Positions 41,701 through 54,800 of a DNA stretch of 64,000 bases are shown here, piece after piece. How positions within the stretch are numbered: position 1 is the stretch's first letter; each line of letters begins with the position of its first letter. The DNA is taken from contig OY992882.1 of the NCBI GenBank assembly GCA_963921405.1, forward strand, positions 2,045,001-2,109,000, read 5' to 3'. This DNA comes from Cepaea hortensis. Its lineage: Eukaryota; Mollusca; Gastropoda; Stylommatophora; Helicidae. The position numbers were made by a program, and so were the translations under genes. Under the pieces are notes generated by a model that was given only the letters and a program-made list of their open reading frames with translations, did not search any database and was not told where the DNA came from.

Positions 41701-42828
41701 AGGTACTTTATAAGCAGTACATGACAAGACACCCCGCCCTACATCGCAAGGTACTTTATAGGCAGTACATGACAAGACCCCCCCCCCCCCCCCTGCCCTA
41801 CACCGCAAGGTACTTTATAGGCAATACATGACAAGATCCCCCCACCATACACCACAAGGTACTTTAAAGGCAGTAAATGACAAGATCCCCCCTGGCATAC
41901 ACCGCAATGTACTTTATAGGCAGTACATGACAATATGACAAGACCCCCCTGCCCTACACCGCAAGGTACTTTATAGTCAGTACATGACAAGACCCCCCTG
42001 CCATACACCGCAAGGTACTTTATAGGCAGTACATGACAAGATCCCCCCGCCCTACACCGCAATGTACTTTATAGGCAGTACATGACAATACCCCCCCCCC
42101 CCTGCCCTACACCGCAAGGTACTTTATAGGCAGTACATGACAAGACCTCCCTGCCCTACACAGCAAGGTACTTTATAGGCAGTACATGACAAGACCCCCC
42201 CCCCCCCTACACCGCAAGGTACTTTATAGGCATACATGATTATAGGCAGTACATGACAAGACCCCCCTGCCATACAAGGTACTTTATAGGCAGTACATGA
42301 CAAGACCCCCCTGCCATACAAGGTACTTTATAGGCAGTACATGACAAGACCCCCCTGCCATACAAGGTATTTTATAGGCAGTACATGACAAGACCCCCCT
42401 GCCATACAAGGTACTTTATAGGCAGTACATGACAAGACCCCTCTGCCATACAAGGTACTTTATAGGCAGTACATGACAAGACCCCCCTGCCATACAAGGT
42501 ATTTTATAGGCAGTACATGACAAGACCCCCCTGCCATACAAGGTACTTTATAGGCAGTACATGACAAGACCCCCCTGCCATACAAGGTACTTTATAGGCA
42601 GTACATGACAAGACCCCCCTGCCATACAAGGTACTTTATAGGCAGTACATGACAAGACCCCCCTGCCATACAAGGTACTTTATAGGCAGTACATGACAAG
42701 ACCCCCCCCCCCCCCCCCTTCCCCGCCATACAAGGTACTTTATAGGCAGTACATGACAGTTTTCAACAATAAATGCGGCATATATGATACTGACCACATC
42801 ACCCACTGAGGGCTGATTAGGACATCTG

Positions 42829-42878
<50 letters not shown>

Positions 42879-45800
42879 CATCATCATCATCATCATTATC
42901 ATCATCATCATCATCATCATCGACTTCTGCCGTCAAGCGTCATGGGGAGGAAGAATTTACAATCCAGCGCCCGATGGGCGGCACTGGGTACTGTCATTCC
43001 ATGTGGTTGTACAATGTCTGTGATGTCGTCAATCCATTTTCTTCTTGGACGTCCTCGTGGTCTCGTCACAGATGATCTTTGATGTAAGGCCAGTGATGGT
43101 AGTTGCTGATGTTGCATTCTAACGACATGGCCAAACCACTTGATCTTCTGTCTTTCAATAAATGTGGCACAAGGTGTTGATCCCACTGTCTGTCTGATAA
43201 TAGCATTTCTTACTCGGTCTCGGATTGTTAAGTTGGAAGCTCTCCTCGGGCATCTCATCTCGCAGGTGTTGATTTTGCGAAAGTGTAATTTGGATAAAGT
43301 CCAAGTTTGAGATTGGTAGCATAGGGTTGGTGTGAATATGCTGTTTATTATCTGTCGTTTTGTGGACATGGGTATATTTGGATGTTTCAGTACGGGTGAT
43401 AGTTGATATGTAAGTGCACTAGCTTTTTGACATCTGATTTCGATTTCTCTGTCCAATCTGCCATCTTCTGTGATCATACTTCCAAGATATTTGAATTCTT
43501 TAACTTGTTTCAGAGTTGTGTTATTTAACTGTATACTTAGTTGGCCTGGCGATCTGCTAACTTGCATTACTTCGGTTTTGGCTGTATTTATATTCACATT
43601 GTATCTGATGCATGTTGAGCTCAGATTATTAATATGATTTTGTAGTCTGCCTTCATCGCTGTAAAACAGACACTGATCGTCTGCAAATAGAAGTTCATTT
43701 ATTCCCTGTGGATCAGTTGTTTCATCTGGAGTAAAGAGTTCTAAATTTTCTGAATCTGTTCAGTCAAGGCTTGCTTCTTTGGAAATTCTGTCCATGTAGA
43801 TATTAAATAGCAGAGGAGAGAGCACACATCCCTGTCTCACTTCTGTATTGACTGTGAACATATCTGATATTCCTTCTTGTGTTCTTACTGAACTTCGGCT
43901 CGAGTGGTACAAGGCTATGATGTTTTCTAGCAGTTGCCCTTGTATCCCATAGTCTTCAAGGATGGTCCATAATTTGTATCTGTCTACTCTATCGAAAGCC
44001 TTTTCCTGATCTACAAACACAATATTCTGCTGGTCACTATATTCGATAGTTTTTTTTAACATATTTGTCGCAGTGTAAATAGTGCATCAGTGCAACTTTT
44101 ACATTTTCCAAAAACCAAATTGTACTTTGCATAACTGTTATTCAACTATGAGTCTAGCTCTTTGTTCCAATAGTTTTGCATACATTTTCCCTATATGGCT
44201 CAGGAGTGATATACCTCTGTATGTTTCGCACTCTCTCATATTGCCTTTCTTTTTCCATATTGGTACTATTATTGCCTGTTGCCAATCATCTGGGACTTTT
44301 CTTTCTTCCCATGCTATATTAAAAAGTCTTGTTAGCCATTTAACTCCTGTTTTCCCATAGGCCTGAATAGCTTCTGTGGTTATTTCATCTGGCCCTGGTG
44401 ATTTGTTTTTAGGACTTTTCTATATAACTGATTTGACTTCTGCAAGTATAACATTTGGTTCTTGTTGTCCATGGCATTTAGGCTCAAAAGTGAGGTTTTC
44501 TATGTTATGTGTGGGGTTAAGTAGTTCTTGAAAGTATTCTGCCCACCTTGCTAGTCTTTGTTGTGTTACATAATCACAAGTACATGATCATAAGTACATA
44601 ATCATAAGTACATAATCACATGGAATGTAATCACAAAAGAGATATAATGGATGTTTCAGAAAACATCCTCCATCAGGATAATATATTTGTACAATTTACT
44701 GTTTCCCTTTGTACAGGGACAGATTTGCTGAGATCTGCAGACGGGATGTGGTTGTTCATGGTGTGACAGTCATGCGGGACATTGCCATCAAGGACTCAGA
44801 GTTTGTCCCTGGAGAGCAGGCAGTCACTAAGATTCAAAATTTCCAAAATGATAAAGTTTTATTTGAATACTGTACCTTGCCAGAGGTAACTGCATCATTA
44901 TCATCATCATCATCTTCATGTATCAGACCCTGTGCTTCACACCATGGCATCCATTACGGCCGACCGCAGATGCTCTCTTCCTTCATAGCTTTTCTGCCGT
45001 GTGTATTCCCACATTTGGTGTGAGTTACTTGAGGGCCTTTGTTACAGCAGAGGATATTGGAAAGGAGAAGATTATTTGATGTCCAAGATGTCTATAAGGA
45101 TACAGGGAGGGGAAAGGAAGATTATATCCCTGCCTAAGATGTCTTTAAGGATACAGGGAGGGGAAAAGATTATTTGATGCCCAAAATGTCTGTAAGGATA
45201 CAGGGAGGGTAGAAGATTATTTGATGCCCAAGATGTCTGTAAGGATGCAGAGAGGAGAAGATTATTTGATGCCCAAGATGTCTGTAAGGATACAGGGAGG
45301 AGATTATTTGATGCCCAAAATGTCTGTAAGGATACAGAGAGGAGAAGATTATGTGATGCCCAAGATGTCTGTAAGGATACAGGGAGGAGATTATTTGATG
45401 CCCAAGATGTCTGTAAGGATACAGAGAGGAGAAGATTATTTGATGCCCAAGATGTCTGTAAGGATACAGAGAGGAGATTATTTGATGCCCAAGATGTCTG
45501 TAAGGATACAGGGAGGAGATTATTTGATGCCCAAGATGTCTGTAAGGATACAGGGAGGAGAAGATTATTTGATGCCCAAGATGTCTGTAAGGATACAGGG
45601 AGGAGATTATTTGATGCCCAAGATGTCTGTAAGGATACAGGGAGGAGATTATTTGATGCCCAAGATGTCTGTAAGGATACAGAGAGGAGATTATTTGATG
45701 CCCAAGATGTCTGTAAGGATACAGAGAGGAGATTATTTGATGCCCAAGATGTCTGTAAGGATAAAGGGAGGGGAGGAGATTATTTGATGCCCAAGATGTC

Positions 45801-48800
45801 TGTAAGGATACAGAGAGGAGAAGATTATTTGATGCCCAAGATGTCTGTAAGGATACAGGGAGGAGATTATTTGATGCCCAAGATGTCTGTAAGGATACAG
45901 AGAGGAGAAGATTATTTGATGCCCAAGATGTCTGTAAGGATACAGGGAGGAGATTATTTGATGCCCAAGATGTCTGTAAGGATACAGAGAGGAGAAGATT
46001 ATTTGATGCCCAAGATGTCTGTAAGGATACAGGGAGGAGATTATTTGATGCCCAAGATGTCTGTAAGGATACAGAGAGGAGAAGATTATTTGATGCCCAA
46101 GATGTCTGTAAGGATACAGAGAGGAGAAGATTATTTGATGCCCAAGATGTCTGTAAGGATACAGAGAGGAGAAGATTATTTGATGCTCAAGATGTCTGTA
46201 AGGATACAGAGAGGAGAAGATTATTTGATGCCCAAGATGTCTGTAAGGATACAGAGAGGAGAAGATTATTTGATGCCCAAGATGTCTGTAAGGATACAGG
46301 GAGGAGATTATTTGATGCCCAAGATGTCTGTAAGGATACAGAGAGGAGAAGATTATTTGATGCCCAAGATGTCTGTAAGGATACAGGGAGGAGATTATTT
46401 GATGCCCAAGATGTCTGTAAGGATACAGAGAGGAGAAGATTATTTGATGCCCAAGATGTCTGTAAGGATACAGGGAGGAGATTATTTGATGCCCAAGATG
46501 TCTGTAAGGATACAGAGAGGAGGAGATTATTTGATGCCCAAGATGTCTGTAAGGATACAGGGAGGAGATTATTTGATGCCCAATATGTCTGCAAGGATAC
46601 AGGGAGGAGATTATTTGATGCCCAAGATGTCTGTAAGGATACAGAGAGGAGAAGATTATTTGATGCCCAAGATGTCTGTAAGGATACAGGGAGGAGATTA
46701 TTTGATGCCCAAGATGTCTGTAAGGATACAGAGAGGAGAAGATTATTTGATGCCCAAGATGTCTGTAAGGATACAGGGAGGAGATTATTTGATGCCCAAG
46801 ATGTCTGTAAGGATACAGAGAGGAGAAGATTATTTGATGCCCAAGATGTCTGTAAGGATACAGAGAGGAGAAGATTATTTGATGCCCAAGATGTCTGTAA
46901 GGATACAGGGAGGAGATTATTTGATGCCCAAGATGTCTGTAAGGATACAGAGAGGAGAAGATTATTTGATGCTCAAGATGTCTGTAAGGATACAGAGAGG
47001 AGAAGATTATTTGATGCCCAAGATGTCTGTAAGGATACAGAGAGGAGAAGATTATTTGATGCCCAAGATGTCTGTAAGGATACAGGGAGGAGATTATTTG
47101 ATGCCCAAGATGTCTGTAAGGATACAGAGAGGAGAAGATTATTTGATGCTCAAGATGTTGTCGTGAAATGCTGAATGTTAGTGATTCCCAGATCGACGAC
47201 TGTATACAGCGGACCCAGGTGGGAGAAGGGTTAATGAAACAGAAGGATATAAACAACGGATTGACCAGCGCATGTGTATGTAGGTCAAGGCGGGAGAGTC
47301 GACTACAACACAGGTGACATGTAGAGTGGAAAAATTGGTTTGCTACAAAGACAGACAGTATCATGGACCAGCCTATTGCGTTCTGGAGGTAGGTTTGCGA
47401 CTAAGACGGGACAGCAGAATGCGGTTTGGTTGTATTAAACAACGGAAAAGTTCGAGATCAGAAATTTTCCACTGACAAGGGATAATGAAGTCTGAATTTG
47501 CTTTGTCCAGCAATGTCAAGGATTATGCGACATAGACTGAGCTATAAAGAGTAGCCACTTTCTTTGTCAGTTTAGTGTGTGTATTCCCAACTGGACGAGA
47601 AGATAGAATTATGTGTCCTGTAATGAAAAGAAATATCCTCCCTTATAATGGGATAAAGTGCTTGGCTGCGGATTAATTTCGATTCGTGGATCTACATTAA
47701 TTCTATAAAGGAACATAGATGTGTATAAGGTTCCCAGTTTCTAGGGACATTAGAGAAGAAAGGAAAAAATACTCTACTTGAACCAATAAAGTACATACTG
47801 AGATCCAGAAAGAACCTAAACAGTTTGTTCAGATGAACAAATACTAACATCCAGTAAAATACAGAAGACTGTATGCTAACACTCATATACCACTGGGGCT
47901 CCAGAACAGAAAGAGATGTTAAGGTGGGGCAAGCAGAGACTTCAACCTACATACGACTTGCATACATAGAGTAGAAGGAATAGACAAAGACAATAGTGAT
48001 AATCATAATAGACAATAGGAAGAACATTGACAATGTGGTGTTTTTTCTCGATGATGGATACTTAATATCATGAAACCGATTTGGGCACAGTCATAAACTT
48101 ACGGGACTTTTATAGCAATACGGTGACTCAGTGGTGAACAGTTGGTTTTCATTTCACTAACGGATTTACCATCAGACTCAAGCCTACGGATCATCCCGGG
48201 TGAGCTCTGTCCTGTTTGATGTGATGTCCTGTAATCGTGAAGAATGACTGGCGAGAAGATACCGCTGATAGACATTCTGAGTTCATTCTGTCACCAACAA
48301 TAGAATACACTAGCAACTACACAGACAATATCCACCCATACACCAGACATAGTTTTAAATTAAATCTTTTATTTAATGTGGAAAAGAACTGTTGTCGAAG
48401 TATGTATTGAGAGAATAATAGAGAGAGAGTGAAAGAAAGAGATATATGGAAGGGAAGACAGAAGAGAGGAGTGTAGACGAAAAGTCAGTCAATAATCCCA
48501 ACAGATAATCAGTTTAAAGATGTGCATGTTGATCCCACTCTCTTCTCGGGGAAACAACATCACATAATTGGTGGAGCAAGCGGGGTAGGAAAAATACCCA
48601 TATGACCTGGGCATAACAGGGCATATGCATAAAGGGGTACTTGCATATTGGCACAGGCATAGCGGAGTACCTGCATGTTGGGACATACTGATTGGAATAA
48701 AAGAAAAAGAAGTATATATTGATGACTTTTAATGGAAGGACGTCCATTGGATATATGGTGCCATTACATTTATGGTAGAAACAGTTCATTAATGCAGGTG

Positions 48801-51800
48801 ACTTTACAGTGAGAAAGTTCCAGACAGAGTGAATGTGGATAGGTCGTAAGACACATTACATACCTAGTCACACGGTCACACGTCTACGTAAGTCTTTATC
48901 CTATATCTCCTCTTGTGGATGAGAGAGTGGTTGTGATGTACTGTGGGGTGTCGTAGGTTTATTATATTAGATAGACATAGATAATGATATAGGTTCTAGG
49001 TGGAATATAATTGTATAGTGAGTACTTCTTTTCTGCCTTGAGGGATCTTTACTCAACGTGCTGACTTATCTGCTGTAACTATGGCAACTCCTAAAGTAAC
49101 TACAGCAGAACTGAGAGCCAACGGGGAGGAAATTGGGTTAGCTGGTACCGAGCTAACTGATTACATACAAGAAAGAGAGAGAGAGATTCGTAAAGGGGAA
49201 AGAGAAGACCGGAAAGCCGAGTTGGAAGTGAGAAGAATAGAGGTGGAGACCAAACGAATGGAAATGGAACAAGAGGCCAAGAAACTGGAACAGGAGACCA
49301 AGCGACTGGAACTGGAACAGGAGACCAAGCGACTGGAACTGGAACAGGAGACCAAGAAACTGGAAATGGAACAGACTGCCAGGAGACAAGAAATGGAACA
49401 TGAATACCGCTTGAAAGAGTTAGAACTCAAGACACAAACTAAGGGTGAAATAGATGCAGCAGAAGGAAGTTCATCTTCACCTGGGGCAACCCACATGATT
49501 GGACAGGGTTACCATGCCATGAAGTTTCCTTTAGCAGTCTATGATGAAAGTAAAGAAAAGATATTCCAGTTTTTGGATCGGTTCGAGGCTATGGCAATCG
49601 CTATGGGACTGGAAAGATCCAGATGGGCTCTTAAAGTATCCCAGGCGTTACGTGGTTCAGGGTACGAGGTCTACACACGCCTACCACCAGGACAGGAAAA
49701 TCAGTACGAGGAATTGAAAGCAGCTTTGATGAAACATTATGAAGTCACAGCACAAACATATCGGAAAAAGTTTAGATCGTCTAGACGAGAGCCGGGAGAG
49801 CTATTCGCCGCATACAGTCTAAGGCTGAAATCCTATCTCCAGAAATGGATGGACTTGGCAGAATTCAAGAGGGATTATGAGAGTCTCGAAGAGATGATGG
49901 TGGTCGACCAGATGCGAAAGCAAATGTCGAAACCTCTCAGAACCTTCTTGGGAGAACAAGGGGCGGAACGGATTGATGTTGTGAATAAGCTGGCGGAACG
50001 ATTCGTGGAAGTACATGGTGAAGCGGAGGAACTAAGTACACAAACCAAAGGTCAGGAGAAACCAGAGAAAAAGAAACCTAAAAACTGGGAAGGAGAAAAA
50101 GTGGAAACTTATATAAAGCACACAGAGGAGAGTTCAGAGAAGGTGAAGGTAGGAACCCAGAGCACCTCGAATTCTCAAGCGAAACGACAGTGGTCTGAAA
50201 AGTGGTGTTCGTTTTGTAGGGCGGCCTCCCACAACACAAAAGACTGCAGATCGAAACCTAAAAGTTCTTACTTCGCAGCATGCAAAGTGATTCCTACATC
50301 GGTGATCACAGACAAGGCTGAGGTCAGCGAAGGAGAAAGGAACAAAAAGGACACAGGGAAACCTAGGAAGGGAACAGAGTGCACTCACTGCCAGTCGATA
50401 ACACATAATACTGTGGACTGCAGATGCAAGGCAAACGATGCCAATTGCATAACCAACCTCGAGGAATCAAAAGAGGAAGGCAAGGAAACGGTCAAGGAGA
50501 TGAAAGACACTCAGGACCAAGAGAGACCACCTGTGGTTGAACTTATTGAAGTCAATGGCCAGCAGGTTGCTTGTCTCTATGATACAGGTTTGGATGGGGA
50601 AGCGGTGGTGGACGCCAGCTTAGTAAGCCCAGACCAACTTACAGGGGAGACCATAGAAATACAGCCGGCAATGAGGAGTGCTGTTACCATGACGCTGCCA
50701 ATCGCCAAGGTGGAGATTAAATCCAGGTACGTCACGGGCATTATTCCAGCTGCTGTATTATCTGACTCCTTATTTCCAATGATCATTGGCACGAAATATG
50801 TCTTTTTGGGGATGCCCAAACAGCAAGCCCACAAGGGAACAGTAGTCAGTGGATCTCAAAGGAAGGAAAAAGAGGCAGAGACACTATGCGACAACTCAGG
50901 GATAGGAGAATTGCATACTGCCCAGAGGAAGGATACTACGTTGCATCCTTGCTACAGGAAGCTGCAAAGAAGTGCTGAGCCACCAGAACGGGGACAGTAC
51001 TTTCTGAAGAATCAACTACTCTATCGGAGAGCTGGGAGGGGAGATAACCTGCATGAGCAGTGGGTGGTTCCAGAGACCCACCGTCCTCACATTCTTCAGA
51101 GTGGACACATCATAGGCGAGAATCGACATATGGGTGTCAGAGAGACCTTGCAGCAAATTTCCGGCCATTATTGCTGGCCAGGAATGACCGGAGATGTACG
51201 CCGGTGGGTGAAGTCTTGTTCGGAGTGCCAGAAAGCACCACCCAACAAGCGAATTAAGAGGAAACTAGCTCTTAAAGTGGAAGACAAAGTGGAAGTGTGG
51301 AGTCCAGCAGAGACCAATATACTCCAAGTAGGATGGAAAGGACCTTATCCTGTGGAAAAGGTGGTGTCCAAGAACATCTACAAAATACGGATCGGGGAAG
51401 AGAAGAAAAATCTCTCTAGACATCTCATTAGGAAATATGAAGAGAGATCCGGGAGCAAAGCTTCGCACTTTATGGTGATGGCAGCCATTGGGACAAAGGT
51501 TACCAGTCCAGACGAAGACCAGAGATCGCCAGTACAACATAGGAGGGCCTATGGGACAGTACGTGATAGGTCAGATTTACCCAACGACAGGAGGAGGGAA
51601 ATCACAAGTCAGGGAAAGGACAAGAGTGAAAGTTTCACCGGTAACCAAGTTCAGAAGGGGTGGGTAACGTCGGGAAAAGCGAGAATTACCCAGGACTCAA
51701 ACCGAAGATTGGCTGACCAGATACAATATCGCCCAAGATGGTCCTGGAAGCAAAAGCCCAGGAGGTTTGGGAAAGACGACTCGGTCCGACGAGGACGAGG

Positions 51801-54800
51801 CGGAACATCCCCAGAGGAAAAACCGGGGGAAACCAAGAGGACATGGAAGCAGTGTTACAATCAGGATGGGACAATCCGTCTGTATTGTGAGCCGTCGCTG
51901 ACGCAAGTCGAAAGGAGGTCGACTGAACGTACAGGAGCGAGGAGCCAACACTAGTTTCAGTCGTTAGTAGTATAGTAGGGTGTCAATTAGAGCGCCTACT
52001 GGATAATGAGATGAGCCATGTGAGGATCCAATCATATCATCAACACGTGATGTTAATAGCGACTTAGCAGAAGCTCAACGCACGGTGGATGTGATGGACG
52101 TTGTTGCTACAACTGGACTTCACAGTGGAATACATTTTTGGAAAGGAGAATGTAGGAGCAGATTTCTTATCCAGACATCCAGATCCAGAGGAAGAAGCCT
52201 AGGGTTGTGGATCATGGGAATCAAACCTACAGTGAGAAAGATTCGACGCGGTCTAATCTCTTAAGAGGGGGCCTATGTCGTGAAATGCTGAATGTTAGTG
52301 ATTCCCAGATCGACGACTGTATACAGCGGACCCAGGTGGGAGAAGGGTTAATGAAACAGAAGGATATAAACAACGGATTGACCAGCGCATGTGTATGTAG
52401 GTCAAGGCGGGAGAGTCGACTACAACACAGGTGACATGTAGAGTGGAAAAATTGGTTTGCTACAAAGACAGACAGTATCATGGACCAGCCTATTGCGTTC
52501 TGGAGGTAGGTTTGCGACTAAGACGGGACAGCAGAATGCGGTTTGGTTGTATTAAACAACGGAAAAGTTCGAGATCAGAAATTTTCCACTGACAAGGGAT
52601 AATGAAGTCTGAATTTGCTTTGTCCAGCAATGTCAAGGATTATGCGACATAGACTGAGCTATAAAGAGTAGCCACTTTCTTTGTCAGTTTAGTGTGTGTA
52701 TTCCCAACTGGACGAGAAGATAGAATTATGTGTCCTGTAATGAAAAGAAATATCCTCCCTTATAATGGGATAAAGTGCTTGGCTGCGGATTAATTTCGAT
52801 TCGTGGATCTACATTAATTCTATAAAGGAACATAGATGTGTATAAGGTTCCCAGTTTCTAGGGACATTAGAGAAGAAAGGAAAAAATACTCTACTTGAAC
52901 CAATAAAGTACATACTGAGATCCAGAAAGAACCTAAACAGTTTGTTCAGATGAACAAATACTAACATCCAGTAAAATACAGAAGACTGTATGCTAACACT
53001 CATATACCACTGGGGCTCCAGAACAGAAAGAGATGTTAAGGTGGGGCAAGCAGAGACTTCAACCTACATACGACTTGCATACATAGAGTAGAAGGAATAG
53101 ACAAAGACAATAGTGATAATCATAATAGACAATAGGAAGAACATTGACAATGTGGTGTTTTTTCTCGATGATGGATACTTAATATCATGAAACCGATTTG
53201 GGCACAGTCATAAACTTACAGGACTTTTATAGCAATACGGTGACTCAGTGGTGAACAGTTGGTTTTCATTTCACTAACGGATTTACCATCAGACTCAAGC
53301 CTACGGATCATCCCGGGTGAGCTCTGTCCTGTTTGATGTGATGTCCTGTAATCGTGAAGAATGACTGGCGAGAAGATACCGCTGATAGACATTCTGAGTT
53401 CATTCTGTCACCAACAATAGAATACACTAGCAACTACACAGACAATATCCACCCATACACCAGACATAGTTTTAAATTAAATCTTTTATTTAATGTGGAA
53501 AAGAACTGTTGTCGAAGTATGTGTTGAGAGAATAATAGAGAGAGAGTGAAAGAAAGAGATATATGGAAGGGAAGACAGAAGAGAGGAGTGTAGACGAAAA
53601 GTCAGTCAATAATCCCAACAGATAATCAGTTTAAAGATGTGCATGTTGATCCCACTCTCTTCTCGGGGAAACAACATCACAGATGTCTGTAAGGATAAAG
53701 GGAGGGGAGAAGATTATTTGATGCCCAAGATGTCTGTAAGGATACAGAGAGGAGAAGATTATTTGATGCCCAAGATGTCTGTAAGGATACAGGGAGGAGA
53801 TTATTTGATGCCCAAGATGTCTGTAAGGATACAGAGAGGAGAAGATTATTTGATGCTCAAGATGTCTGTAAGGATAAAGGGAGGGGAGAAGATTATTTGA
53901 TGCCCAAGATGTCTGTAAGGATACAGAGAGGAGAAGATTATTTGATGCCCAAGATGTCTGTAAGGATACAGAGAGGAGAAGATTATTTGATGCCCAAGAT
54001 GTCTGTAAGGATACAGAGAGGAGAAGATTATTTGATGCCCAATATGTCTGTAAGGATACAGGGAGGAGAAGATTATTTGATGCTCAAGATGTCTGTAAGG
54101 ATACAGGGAGGAGAAGATTATTTGATGCTCAAGATGTCTGTAAGGATACAGAGAGGAGAAGATTATTTGATGCCCAATATGTCTGTAAGGATACAGGGAG
54201 AAGATTATTTGATGCCCAAGATGTCTGTAAGGATACAGGGAGGAGATTATTTGATGCCCAAGATGTCTGTAAGGATACAGAGAGGAGAAGATTATTTGAT
54301 GCCCAATATGTCTGTAAGGATACAGGGAGGAGATTATTTGATGCCCAAGATGTCTGTAAGGATACAGGGAGGAGATTATTTGATGCCCAAGATGTCTGTA
54401 AGGATACAGGGAGGAGATTATTTGATGCCCAAGATGTCTGTAAGGATACAGAGAGGAGAAGATTATTTGATGCCCAATATGTCTGTAAGGATACAGGGAG
54501 GAGATTATTTGATGCCCAAGATGTCTGTAAGGATACAGGGAGGAGATTATTTGATGCCCAAGATGTCTGTAAGGATACAGGGAGGAGATTATTTGATGCC
54601 CAAGATGTCTGTAAGGATACAGGGAGGAGATTATTTGATGCCCAAGATGTCTGTAAGGATACAGAGAGGAGAATATTATTTGATGCCCAAGATGTCTGTA
54701 AGGATACAGAGAGGAGAAGATTATTTGATGCCCAATATGTCTGTAAGGATACAGGGAGAAGATTATTTGATGCCCAAGATGTCTGTAAGGATACAGAGAG

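Larger units (their letters stand above)
47159..53681 (+). mobile_element. LTR retrotransposon copy B, full length, polymerase-less
   Basis: 6.52 kb with 1406-bp LTRs (47159-48564 and 52276-53681). Target duplication GATGT at 47154-47158 and 53682-53686. LTRs begin TGTCGTG and end CATCACA. By eye the two LTRs differ at only two sites (ACG/ACA near 48109 and 53220; GTATT/GTGTT near 48404 and 53521). Inside: primer-binding site, one long ORF, RNase H remnant, polypurine tract. It lies inside the 42/45-bp array in PHYH intron 3. Confidence 0.95.

Noticed and set aside
40247..42757. CRISPR-like alternation of a conserved unit and a variable C-run
   Set aside because: The variable part is homopolymer length, not spacer sequence. 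It is a minisatellite.
44709..45023. 104-codon ORF as a single exon
   Set aside because: Only 44717-44885 is PHYH coding. The remainder follows a strong donor at 44886 and is intron.
45733..47364. Minus-strand ORF of 543 codons (LYPYRHLGHQIIFSS repeats)
   Set aside because: Antisense reading of the 42/45-bp array plus LTR sequence. An open frame is expected from the multiple-of-three units.
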